Source: an uncultured Prevotellaceae bacterium (GTDB lineage Bacteria; Bacteroidota; Bacteroidia; Bacteroidales; Bacteroidaceae). Taken from it: DNA of 64,000 bases. The first letter of the stretch is position 1. Every line of letters starts with the position of its first letter. Position numbers and translations under genes: made by a program. A model generated the notes under the pieces. The model made no database searches, was not told the DNA's origin, and worked only from the letters and a program-made list of their open reading frames with translations. Below are positions 1 through 6,685 of this stretch, in pieces. The DNA is taken from contig ONCZ01000019.1 in NCBI GenBank assembly GCA_900316445.1, forward strand, positions 1 to 64,000, in the 5' to 3' direction.

Positions 1-53
1 GTCGAAACTGACATTTTTTGCCTCAGCCATTGCGTTATTTCGATTATTATTTG

Positions 54-61
54 TACTTTTG
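54..61 (+). promoter_or_regulatory. -7 promoter box (TACTTTTG)
   Basis: TACTTTTG fits the Bacteroidota -7 consensus TAnnTTTG and ends 19 bp before the ATG at 81. It rules out the longer open frame from position 18, because that start would lie upstream of the promoter. The -33 box is poor (only TTG near 30-32). Confidence 0.6.
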
Positions 62-80
62 CGGGGACAAAGTTACAAAA

Positions 81-530
81 ATGTTTCGATTAAACCTACC
101 TCCATACCCAATAAAAATACAAGAAAAGGGTGAAAAACGTCAGATTTTCGATTTCCTGCGTCGAAAATGGGTGGCGTTGACGCCTGAGGAATGGGTGCGC
201 CAGCACTTCACCCACTTCCTGGTGGAGCATAAGAACTACCCTCAGGCGCTGCTCGCCAACGAGGTGGAACTGCGCATCGGCGAGAAACGTCTGCGCTGCG
301 ACACCTTATTATATAATAAAGAGCTGCGGCCAAGGATGATCATCGAATACAAAGCCCCTACCATACAAATACAGCAGAAGACCTTCGACCAGATATCGGT
401 CTACAATCTTCTGCTGAAAGTGGATTATCTCGTAGTCAGCAACGGCCTCAGTCACTACTGCTGTAAGATGGACTATGAGCACCAGTCCTACCAGTTCTTA
501 GAGAATATCCCGGACTACGAAACTATCTGA
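81..530 (+). CDS. HsdR N-terminal domain-like protein
   Basis: A 149-residue protein resembling the type I restriction enzyme R-subunit N-terminal nuclease fold (HSDR_N_2 type), a PD-(D/E)XK-like fold found alone in Bacteroidota. The visible pattern is an EVEL segment (about residues 67-70), then CDTLLYN with an Asp, then MIIEYKAP, giving the expected E..D..ExK series. No helicase or methylase partner is nearby, so a restriction role is not supported; the stand-alone form is common and of unknown function. The ATG at 81 is chosen because it directly follows the -7 box. The next gene is convergent, with the two stops only 8 bp apart. Confidence 0.72.
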   Translation: MFRLNLPPYPIKIQEKGEKRQIFDFLRRKWVALTPEEWVRQHFTHFLVEHKNYPQALLANEVELRIGEKRLRCDTLLYNKELRPRMIIEYKAPTIQIQQKTFDQISVYNLLLKVDYLVVSNGLSHYCCKMDYEHQSYQFLENIPDYETI

Positions 531-538
531 CAAACGGA

Positions 539-1387
539 TTACTCCATATCGTCGGCATCGGTAATCTTTTTCGATGATGCCGTCTTACGGATGGAGCGCT
601 TGCGGGGCTTCTTCTCCTCGCCAGTCACCTTGTCGATCTTCACGCCTGCCAGTTCGGGATCGATCATAATACGACCGCAGTATTCACAAACGATAATCTT
701 CTTGTGCATCTTGATGTCGAGCTGACGCTGAGGCGGAATCTTATTGAAGCAACCGCCGCAGGCATCACGCTGCACATAGACGATACCCAGACCGTTGCGG
801 GCATTCTTCCGGATGCGCTTGAACGAGGTGAGCAGACGGTTCTCGATCTTCGACTCGAGGTCCTTCACCTTCTCCTTCAACTTATCTTCTTCAGCGCGCG
901 TCTCGGTAATAATCTCATCGAGTTCACCCTTCTTCACCTCGAGGTCACCCTGACGCTCAGCAATCAACGTCTCGCTGTTCTCCAACTCCTCACGTTTCTC
1001 AGCGATGCGGCTGTTAGCCTCGCGGATCTTCTTGTTGCAGAGTTCGATCTCCAACGTCTGGAACTCGATTTCCTTGCTCAGCATATCATACTCGCGATTG
1101 TTCTTCACCTCGTTCAGCTGGGCCTGATAACGCTCCACGCTGGCCTTGGCGTCGCTGATCTCACCGTTCTTCAACGTGATGGCACGCTGGAACTCGTCGA
1201 TCTCGTTCTTGATCTTCTCCACACGGGTGGTCAGACCTTCAATCTCGTCTTCCAGGTCCTGAACTTCCAGAGGCAACTCGCCTCTCAATGCACGCTTCTC
1301 GTCAATCGACGAAAGGGCTGTCTGAAGCTGATAAAGGGTCTTCAGTCTCTCTTCTACTGACAAATCTGTCGGATCTTTCTTTGCCAT
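539..1387 (-). CDS. C4-type zinc ribbon coiled-coil protein
   Basis: A 282-residue protein of the zinc-ribbon DUF164/COG1579 type. About the first 190 residues are a long charged coiled coil (heptad-like Leu/Ile spacing, many Glu and Lys). The C-terminal part has two Cys pairs, CGGCF and CEYCG, about 25 residues apart, that would bind one zinc, and then a basic tail. The family is widespread and is thought to bind nucleic acid or act as an adaptor, but its function is not settled. The gene follows the Nif3-type gene on the same strand, as is common in Bacteroidota. The junction before its ATG is filled by heptamer repeats. Confidence 0.85.
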   Translation of the reverse strand: MAKKDPTDLSVEERLKTLYQLQTALSSIDEKRALRGELPLEVQDLEDEIEGLTTRVEKIKNEIDEFQRAITLKNGEISDAKASVERYQAQLNEVKNNREYDMLSKEIEFQTLEIELCNKKIREANSRIAEKREELENSETLIAERQGDLEVKKGELDEIITETRAEEDKLKEKVKDLESKIENRLLTSFKRIRKNARNGLGIVYVQRDACGGCFNKIPPQRQLDIKMHKKIIVCEYCGRIMIDPELAGVKIDKVTGEEKKPRKRSIRKTASSKKITDADDME

Positions 1388-1393
1388 AATTCT

Positions 1394-1429
1394 GATTTAC
1401 GATTTACTTATTTACGATTTACTATTTAA
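1394..1429. repeat. heptamer tandem repeat (GATTTAC)
   Basis: Units GATTTAC, GATTTAC, TTATTTAC, GATTTAC, TATTTAA lie between the Nif3-type stop and the start codon of the zinc-ribbon gene. This is one of a series of junction-specific 7-mer arrays in this window. Confidence 0.8.
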
Positions 1430-1442
1430 TACTCAAATTATC

Positions 1443-2228
1443 TTACAAATAGAGGACAGGATTGGTGCAGGTTTCTGCGATGCAGGTCCTTACCCCGGGA
1501 CACTCCTTTTCGATGATGTCGCGGAAGATTTCCGTCGTATATTGCTCACTCTGATAGTGACCGATGACACAGATCTGAATCTGCTGCTCATAACCGAAAT
1601 ACTGATGATAGTGCATCTCACCAGTAATGAACGCATCGGCGCCGGCTTTCAGCGCATCGTCGAGCAGGAAGTCCCCTGCCCCACCACACAGCGCCACCTT
1701 TCTGACAGGTCTCCGCAGCAACTCGTTGCACATCGCGCACTCCACACCGAAGGCTTTCTTCACCGCCAGCACAAAATCGTCAGAAGCCTGTGCCTCAGGG
1801 AGTTCCCCAATGACACCACTACCCGACTCCACACCGTCGACCATCTTCGGCGCCAAAAACTGCACATCTCTCAGTCCCAGTTTCTCGGCCATTTTATAGT
1901 TCACGCCACCCTTCGCATTGTCCATATTGGTATGCATCGAGATGACGCAGACGCCTTTCTGGACGGCCTTCATCACCGTCCGCTGCACGTCTGTCAGGTC
2001 GCTGATGGTCTTCAGTCCCCTGAACAACAACGGATGATGGCTGACAACCAGGTTGCAGCCCTTCTGAATGGCCTCGTCGACGATCTTTTCGTTAACGTCC
2101 AGACACAATAATGCCCCTGAAACCTCCGTCTCTGTCAATCCAACCTGCAGGCCAGCATTATCCCAGCTCTCCTGAAGGGGCAGAGGCGCGAAACGTTCAA
2201 GGGCGCTCAGCACTTCTTTAATTTTCAC
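1443..2228 (-). CDS. Nif3-like dinuclear metal center protein
   Basis: A 261-residue protein of the Nif3/YbgI/YqfO family (annotated in databases as GTP cyclohydrolase 1 type 2-like). Visible family features are WDNAGLQVG near residue 21, the metal-binding SHHPL near residue 64, MHTNMD near 99, and TGEMHYHQ with a late His near 210-230, matching the two-metal site. No regulatory insert domain is present, which fits the short form. Biochemical role is unresolved; proposed roles include metal-dependent hydrolysis. The start is GTG at 2228, only 4 bp downstream of a TAACTTTG box, so the transcript may be leaderless. It is probably co-transcribed with the zinc-ribbon gene. Confidence 0.88.
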   Translation of the reverse strand: MKIKEVLSALERFAPLPLQESWDNAGLQVGLTETEVSGALLCLDVNEKIVDEAIQKGCNLVVSHHPLLFRGLKTISDLTDVQRTVMKAVQKGVCVISMHTNMDNAKGGVNYKMAEKLGLRDVQFLAPKMVDGVESGSGVIGELPEAQASDDFVLAVKKAFGVECAMCNELLRRPVRKVALCGGAGDFLLDDALKAGADAFITGEMHYHQYFGYEQQIQICVIGHYQSEQYTTEIFRDIIEKECPGVRTCIAETCTNPVLYL

Positions 2229-2232
2229 GCTG

Positions 2233-2240
2233 CAAAGTTA
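2233..2240 (-). promoter_or_regulatory. -7 promoter box (TAACTTTG, minus strand)
   Basis: On the minus strand TAACTTTG is followed by CAGC and then the GTG start of the Nif3-type gene. With a start site 4-7 bp past the box, the RNA would begin at or next to the start codon. Confidence 0.55.
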
Positions 2241-2275
2241 CGAAGAAATGACGAGACCAACGCTCGTCTGACGAA

Positions 2276-3202
2276 TTAATTAAGCGTTTTTAACGAATTA
2301 TCCCAATCAGAGAACCTTACTTCAGCCTCCACCACGCGCTCTATCTTGTCATCGAGTGACGGGAAGAAATCGATGCCCGTCAGCGCTTCCACTTTATCGA
2401 CGGAGCATACAGCCTCGTCCACATACTGCTTCACACCCTCGTTGCGATAGATGAATCCGATGGCCTTGGGCTTTCCCTGACGACAGAGCACCACCTTGAA
2501 GAACGCATCAGGCACCCACACCTTGTTCCTTCCGATAGTTTTCTGACTGCTCTGACTGTCCTTTCCTACCCTATACCGCTCTGCTCCAGACGAATAGATC
2601 GGGCCGCAGACGATATCGACGGCCCCATACGTCTTCGCCCATTCACGACAGGCGATCTCCAGATTGTTCCACTCATACTTGTTCAGACCGTGATTCTGCG
2701 GACAGACATTCGTGAAGAGAAACGACTCCATCATCGCCTGCTTGTCCCACTTGTTATCGCCTGCCGGACACATGTGTCCCCTGTCGTAACGTGAATTATA
2801 ATAGTCACGGTCTGTAGCCCGAGGTGCCTTCACATCCATATCCTCCGTAAACACCTCATTCTTGCGCTGATGATCGCCGTAAGTGTGCGATTTCGTCAGA
2901 TGCCACGCTACCCAGTTCGGGTTCTTCGTCTCGCTGTTGTACGACACCGTATAGCCCTTGCGCTTCAGGATCTGCTCAGGGCGGTCCTTCAGCGGTGCCG
3001 GTATCTCATACATCACGACGGTCTTGGCCTTCTGACGATCAGCCTGAGCCTCTGACGACTCAGCTCTCGCCGCACTACCCGAAGCATAGAAATCGTGCCT
3101 GTCCTGGGCATCCACCGACTCGGCAGTCTCCAAGTTTTTTCCCTTACACGCCAGCAATGTCGCCGTCAGCGCCATCACCAGCCAGAGATTTCCTTTCTTC
3201 AT
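2276..3202 (-). CDS. DNA/RNA non-specific endonuclease, predicted lipoprotein
   Basis: A nuclease of the NUC1/Serratia-nuclease family (beta-beta-alpha metal fold). The catalytic signature DRGHMCPAGDNKWD lies near residue 140, with the general-base His in DRGH; an Asn-containing helix (ENNLEIACREW-like) follows. The N-terminus MKKGNLWLVMALTATLLAC is a lipoprotein signal with a lipobox ending LLAC, so the enzyme is predicted to be exported and membrane-anchored, probably for degrading external nucleic acid. The ATG at 3202 is preferred because it puts the basic residues directly before the hydrophobic stretch; ATG 3211 is possible. The 5' end overlaps the FetB-like gene by about 59 bp. Confidence 0.87.
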   Translation of the reverse strand: MKKGNLWLVMALTATLLACKGKNLETAESVDAQDRHDFYASGSAARAESSEAQADRQKAKTVVMYEIPAPLKDRPEQILKRKGYTVSYNSETKNPNWVAWHLTKSHTYGDHQRKNEVFTEDMDVKAPRATDRDYYNSRYDRGHMCPAGDNKWDKQAMMESFLFTNVCPQNHGLNKYEWNNLEIACREWAKTYGAVDIVCGPIYSSGAERYRVGKDSQSSQKTIGRNKVWVPDAFFKVVLCRQGKPKAIGFIYRNEGVKQYVDEAVCSVDKVEALTGIDFFPSLDDKIERVVEAEVRFSDWDNSLKTLN

Positions 3203-3983
3203 TGCTTTCATTTTTAGTTTCTGAGTTTTGTTTGCCAAACTTGTCGAAGAGCGACCTGTCAGCGAGGAATATCGTGATGCCCAGCGAGAGGACGGAGGCT
3301 GAGATGCAACCGCAGACCATCGAAAGCATCAGGATAAAGGCGTGAAGGGGCGAGAGACCGCCCAGCAACAGACCGCCCAGCAACAGCGGCATCGACGTAA
3401 GGCCGAGCACCTTCAGATTCGCAAATGTAGGCTGGATGACGGCCAACAAGGCTCGACGCATAAACGGCTGAAGAGCCTTCAGATGCAGGATGCCATTGCC
3501 ACGCAGGAACTCATACTGCTGTTCGTCGGCCTTCAAGGCGGTCAGATAGGTACTCAGTCCCCGGATGAGCATCGACGTCGTATGCCCCATCAGCAGCGCC
3601 ATCACAGGAACGAACCATCTGGCATCGAGCGCCCTTCCCGGCAACACGAGCACCAGCAGCCACATTCCCACAACAAAGACACCCACAAACAGTCCCACAG
3701 CCACAGCAGGCATCAGCGCCTTACTCTTCACATCGCAGCGCTTCAGCACCAACCACGACATTCCCAAGGTCAGCACAACAAGCCACGCTAACGACAACCA
3801 AGGACGATTAAACTTAAATAGTCCCCACACCATCAGACAGAGCACCAGCAGCTGCACGATCATCCGTCCGGCGATAAAGCACAGTCTGGCGATCTTCTGG
3901 CGTTCCAGCCAATAGAGCGCCCCTGCGGGAATCAGCAGCAGGAGCAGTCCGAGAATCGTATGCAATATCAGTCCCTTATCCAT
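3144..3983 (-). CDS. FetB/UPF0014-type ABC transporter permease
   Basis: A 279-residue integral membrane protein with about seven hydrophobic segments, resembling the UPF0014/FetB (YbbM) family. E. coli FetAB is linked to iron export under oxidative stress. Recognisable are PTFANLKVLGLTSMP and the following Gly/Leu-rich helix LLLGGLLLGG, corresponding to the conserved amphipathic region and the late helices of FetB. It lies directly downstream of its ATPase partner. The C-terminal tail is hydrophilic and overlaps the nuclease gene. Substrate specificity cannot be read from the sequence. Confidence 0.75.
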   Translation of the reverse strand: MDKGLILHTILGLLLLLIPAGALYWLERQKIARLCFIAGRMIVQLLVLCLMVWGLFKFNRPWLSLAWLVVLTLGMSWLVLKRCDVKSKALMPAVAVGLFVGVFVVGMWLLVLVLPGRALDARWFVPVMALLMGHTTSMLIRGLSTYLTALKADEQQYEFLRGNGILHLKALQPFMRRALLAVIQPTFANLKVLGLTSMPLLLGGLLLGGLSPLHAFILMLSMVCGCISASVLSLGITIFLADRSLFDKFGKQNSETKNESNEERKSLAGDGADGDIAGV

Positions 3984-3989
3984 CTATAA

Positions 3990-4044
3990 TTTTTGAATTC
4001 TTTAATTCTTTAATCCTTTAATTTTTTAATCTTTTAATTTTTTA
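3990..4044. repeat. octamer tandem repeat (TTCTTTAA/TTTTTTAA)
   Basis: About six octamers of the type TTCTTTAA, TCCTTTAA, TTTTTTAA, TCTTTTAA fill the junction between the ATPase stop and the FetB-like start, and run into the ATPase stop codon. Confidence 0.75.
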
Positions 4045-4635
4045 ATTATCCAATCGTATCACCTGGTCTGCATAATCAGCCACCTGAGGCTTTCGGGTGG
4101 TGACGAGCACCGTCTTCCCGGCCTCGGCCTGCTTTCTGAGAAGCTCCATCATCCGCATCGTCAGTTCCGGCGTGAGAAAAGCCGTCGGTTCGTCAGCAAT
4201 CACGATCGGTTTGTCGGCTGCCTCCTTCAACGTCTGTTCCGCCAACATCACGATCTCTTCAGCGTTCAGAGGCTCTGGCGTCGACTCCTTATTGGCCGCA
4301 GGCATCAGATCATTCCACACCGCAAACTCCTCCGCCTCAGGCTCTTCCGGTTCCGGCACCCGCAACTGGTGAGCCAGCAGCTGAATCTGCTGGGGCAGAT
4401 AGGCCATCATCTGACGGAAGGCGTGGGAGGAATGGATGGTGAGCAGTTCGCCATCGACACTCACAAACCCCTCATTCACAGGCAGAAAACCCATCAGCGT
4501 ACGGATCAGCGTGGTCTTGCCGGAGTCCTCCGGGCCCATCACACACGTCACCTCGCCGTCTCTGGCAATGAACGAGAGACGCATCGGCAGAATCCACTCG
4601 CCTACCTTGATGGTGGCATCCTTAAACTCTAACAT
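4042..4635 (-). CDS. FetA-like ABC transporter ATPase lacking the signature motif
   Basis: A 197-residue ABC ATPase, partner of the downstream FetB-like permease. Walker A is GPEDSGKTT near residue 34, a Q-loop is present in MMAYLPQQ, and Walker B is IVIADEPTA near 150. The LSGGQ signature normally just before Walker B is absent: the region reads LNAEEIVMLAEQTLKEA. The switch His is replaced (VTTRKPQ). The helical domain carries an acidic Pro/Glu-rich insert near residues 92-102. The ATG at 4635 is chosen because a minus-strand -7 box (TAATTTTG) lies at 4651-4658, upstream of it. It may be a weakly hydrolysing ATPase. Confidence 0.72.
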   Translation of the reverse strand: MLEFKDATIKVGEWILPMRLSFIARDGEVTCVMGPEDSGKTTLIRTLMGFLPVNEGFVSVDGELLTIHSSHAFRQMMAYLPQQIQLLAHQLRVPEPEEPEAEEFAVWNDLMPAANKESTPEPLNAEEIVMLAEQTLKEAADKPIVIADEPTAFLTPELTMRMMELLRKQAEAGKTVLVTTRKPQVADYADQVIRLDN

Positions 4636-4650
4636 CCTTGATATTTTTGG

Positions 4651-4658
4651 CAAAATTA
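4651..4658 (-). promoter_or_regulatory. -7 promoter box (TAATTTTG, minus strand)
   Basis: TAATTTTG on the minus strand ends 15 bp before the ATG at 4635 and would drive the ATPase/permease/nuclease genes. Confidence 0.5.
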
Positions 4659-4664
4659 CGAAAT

Positions 4665-4698
4665 AATTATGAATTATGAATTATGAATTATGAATTAT
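4665..4698. repeat. heptamer tandem repeat (GAATTAT)
   Basis: Four perfect GAATTAT units at 4671-4698, preceded by a partial one, lie between the divergent ATPase and agmatine deiminase promoters. Confidence 0.85.
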
Positions 4699-4702
4699 TT
4701 TG

Positions 4703-4710
4703 TACCTTTG
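4703..4710 (+). promoter_or_regulatory. aguA: -7 promoter box (TACCTTTG)
   Basis: TACCTTTG followed by CAGC fits the consensus closely. It excludes the TTG at 4700 as a start and places the transcript start near 4716, just before TTG codons at 4721 and 4727. Confidence 0.65.
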
Positions 4711-4720
4711 CAGCAAATTT

Positions 4721-5737
4721 TTGATTTTGGAGCCGAAAACGGACACACGGAGGTGGCGATTACCCGCAGAATGGGAACCGCAGTGGGGCGTACAGCTGAC
4801 TTGGCCGCACGCCCAAACCGACTGGGCCCCGATGCTCGATGAGATCACCGCCACCTACCACGAAATCGCCCGTGAAATCGCCAAACGTGAAGAATTATTG
4901 ATCGTCGCCCCCAAGGAGGCGCAGCCAAATATCAATTGTCAATTCTCAATTCTCAATTCCAACGATACTTGGGCCCGCGATCACGGATTCATCACCCTCA
5001 CCGACGACGAGGGTCATCACCGCCTGCTCGACTTCTGCTTCAACGGCTGGGGCGAGAAGTTCCCTGCGGAACTCGACAACGCCATCAACCGCCGACTCTA
5101 CGACGAGGGGAAACTGGGTGGGGACTACGTAGACTGTCTCGACTTCGTGCTCGAAGGCGGTTCCATCGAGAGCGACGGACGCGGGACGGTGTTCACCACC
5201 ACAGGCTGTCTGCTGGCCCCGCATCGCAATCAGCCCCTCACCAAAGACGACATCGAAGAACGCCTGAAACGCGAACTTCACGCTGAGCGCATCCTCTGGA
5301 TCGATCACGGAAACCTGACGGGCGACGATACCGACGGACACATCGACACACTCGTGCGCATCTGCCCCGACGATACCTTATTATATATGGGCTGCGACAA
5401 CCCAGAGGACGAACAATACGACGAGCTGCGGCTGATGGAGGAACAGCTGAAGACCTTCCGCACCATCGACGGACGGCCCTACCGCCTGAAGAAACTCCCG
5501 ATGCCCCGACCCATCTACGACGGCGACGACCGTCTGCCGGCCACCTACGCCAACTTCCTCATCATCAACGATGCCGTACTCTGTCCCACCTATGCTCAGC
5601 CCGACCTCGATGCCGAAGCGCTGAGAATCATCGGTGAGGCCTTCACCGACAGGGAGATCGTCGGCATCGACTGTAGAAGCATTATCAAACAACACGGCAG
5701 CCTGCATTGCTGCACGATGCAATTTCCTGCGGTCTAA
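4721..5737 (+). CDS. aguA: Agmatine deiminase
   Basis: Converts agmatine to N-carbamoylputrescine and ammonia (guanidino-group deiminase fold). Recognisable are RLPAEWEPQWGVQLTWPH near the N-terminus, TWARDHGF, EGGSIESDGRGTV, a DHGNLTGDDTDGHID segment with the catalytic His/Asp, and the C-terminal HGSLHCCTMQFP that holds the catalytic Cys. No ATG lies upstream of the conserved region; TTG at 4721 or 4727 is the likely start, downstream of the -7 box. Four tandem CAATTNN heptamers at 4933-4960 sit inside the reading frame and encode an unusual NINCQFSILNS stretch. It forms a pathway pair with the next gene. Confidence 0.9.
   Translation: MILEPKTDTRRWRLPAEWEPQWGVQLTWPHAQTDWAPMLDEITATYHEIAREIAKREELLIVAPKEAQPNINCQFSILNSNDTWARDHGFITLTDDEGHHRLLDFCFNGWGEKFPAELDNAINRRLYDEGKLGGDYVDCLDFVLEGGSIESDGRGTVFTTTGCLLAPHRNQPLTKDDIEERLKRELHAERILWIDHGNLTGDDTDGHIDTLVRICPDDTLLYMGCDNPEDEQYDELRLMEEQLKTFRTIDGRPYRLKKLPMPRPIYDGDDRLPATYANFLIINDAVLCPTYAQPDLDAEALRIIGEAFTDREIVGIDCRSIIKQHGSLHCCTMQFPAV
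4933..4960. repeat. heptamer repeat inside aguA coding sequence
   Basis: CAATTGT, CAATTCT, CAATTCT, CAATTCC in direct tandem within the agmatine deiminase frame, just before the conserved TWARDHGF codons. It resembles the intergenic heptamer arrays but lies in coding DNA. Confidence 0.8.
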
Positions 5738-5743
5738 GGCCTG

Positions 5744-5771
5744 AATGATAAATGATGAATGATAAATGACA
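5744..5771. repeat. heptamer tandem repeat (AATGATA)
   Basis: AATGATA, AATGATG, AATGATA, AATGACA in direct tandem fill the gap between the aguA stop and the ATG at 5774. Confidence 0.85.
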
Positions 5772-5773
5772 AT

Positions 5774-6658
5774 ATGAAAGAACTCAAGATCGGATTCCTG
5801 CAACAGCACAACACCGCCGACACGAAGGACAACATCCTGCGGCTGGCGGAGGGCATCAGCGACCTCGCCAAGCGCGGCGCACAGCTCATCGTACTCCAGG
5901 AGCTGCACAACTCACTCTACTTCTGCCAGACGGAAGACGTGAACAACTTCGACCTCGCCGAACCCATCCCCGGGCCCTCGACGAAGTTCTTCGGCGACCT
6001 CGCCCGTCAGTTCGGTGTCGTCATCGTCACCTCGCTCTTCGAGAAGCGCGCACCGGGCCTGTACCACAACACCGCCGTCGTACTCGAGCGCGACGGTTCC
6101 ATCGCCGGCACCTACCGCAAGATGCACATCCCCGACGATCCCGCCTACTACGAGAAGTTCTACTTCACCCCCGGCGACCTCGGGTTCCATCCCATCCAGA
6201 CCTCCGTCGGCCGTCTGGGCGTACTCGTATGCTGGGATCAGTGGTATCCCGAAGCCGCCCGTCTGATGGCCCTGCAGGGAGCCGAACTGCTCATCTATCC
6301 CACCGCCATCGGCTATGAGTCGAGCGATACCCCCGAGGAGCAGCAGCGCCAGCGCATCGCCTGGCAGACGGTACAGCGCGGACACGCTGTCGCCAACGGT
6401 CTCCCCGTCGTCACCGTCAACCGCGTGGGCTACGAACCCGATCCTTCCGGCCAGACAAACGGCATCCAGTTCTGGGGTACCTCGTTCGTCGCAGGCCCGC
6501 AGGGTGAGATCCTCTACGAGGCATCCACCGACGAGGAGGAGAGCATCATCGTCGAACTCGACCTCGACCACTCCGAACAGGTGCGCCGCTGGTGGCCTTT
6601 CTTCCGAGACCGGCGCATCGATGCCTACGACGACATCCTCCACCGCTTCATCGATTAA
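5774..6658 (+). CDS. aguB: N-carbamoylputrescine amidase
   Basis: Hydrolyses N-carbamoylputrescine to putrescine, carbon dioxide and ammonia, the step after agmatine deiminase. A 294-residue nitrilase-superfamily protein with the full catalytic triad: Glu in LQELHNS near residue 43, Lys in YRKMHIPDDPAYYEKFYF near 117, and Cys in VLVCWDQWYPEAARL near 150. The C-terminal RRWWPFFRDRRIDAYDDI is typical of this amidase. The ATG at 5774 (MKELKIGFLQQ) is chosen because the alternative 15 bp upstream lies within the heptamer repeat. It is in an operon with aguA, and both reactions release ammonia just upstream of a glutamine synthetase gene. Confidence 0.93.
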   Translation: MKELKIGFLQQHNTADTKDNILRLAEGISDLAKRGAQLIVLQELHNSLYFCQTEDVNNFDLAEPIPGPSTKFFGDLARQFGVVIVTSLFEKRAPGLYHNTAVVLERDGSIAGTYRKMHIPDDPAYYEKFYFTPGDLGFHPIQTSVGRLGVLVCWDQWYPEAARLMALQGAELLIYPTAIGYESSDTPEEQQRQRIAWQTVQRGHAVANGLPVVTVNRVGYEPDPSGQTNGIQFWGTSFVAGPQGEILYEASTDEEESIIVELDLDHSEQVRRWWPFFRDRRIDAYDDILHRFID

Positions 6659-6685
6659 ACGCAAACTTCAAGCAACCATCATAAA

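Noticed and set aside
704..1360. Long open frames opposite or overlapping GC-rich genes (also around 1542-2111, 3342-3791, 5912-6664, 6698-7768, 8267-8881, 33224-34459)
   Set aside because: They mirror real genes with clear domains on the other strand and have no motif or start context of their own.
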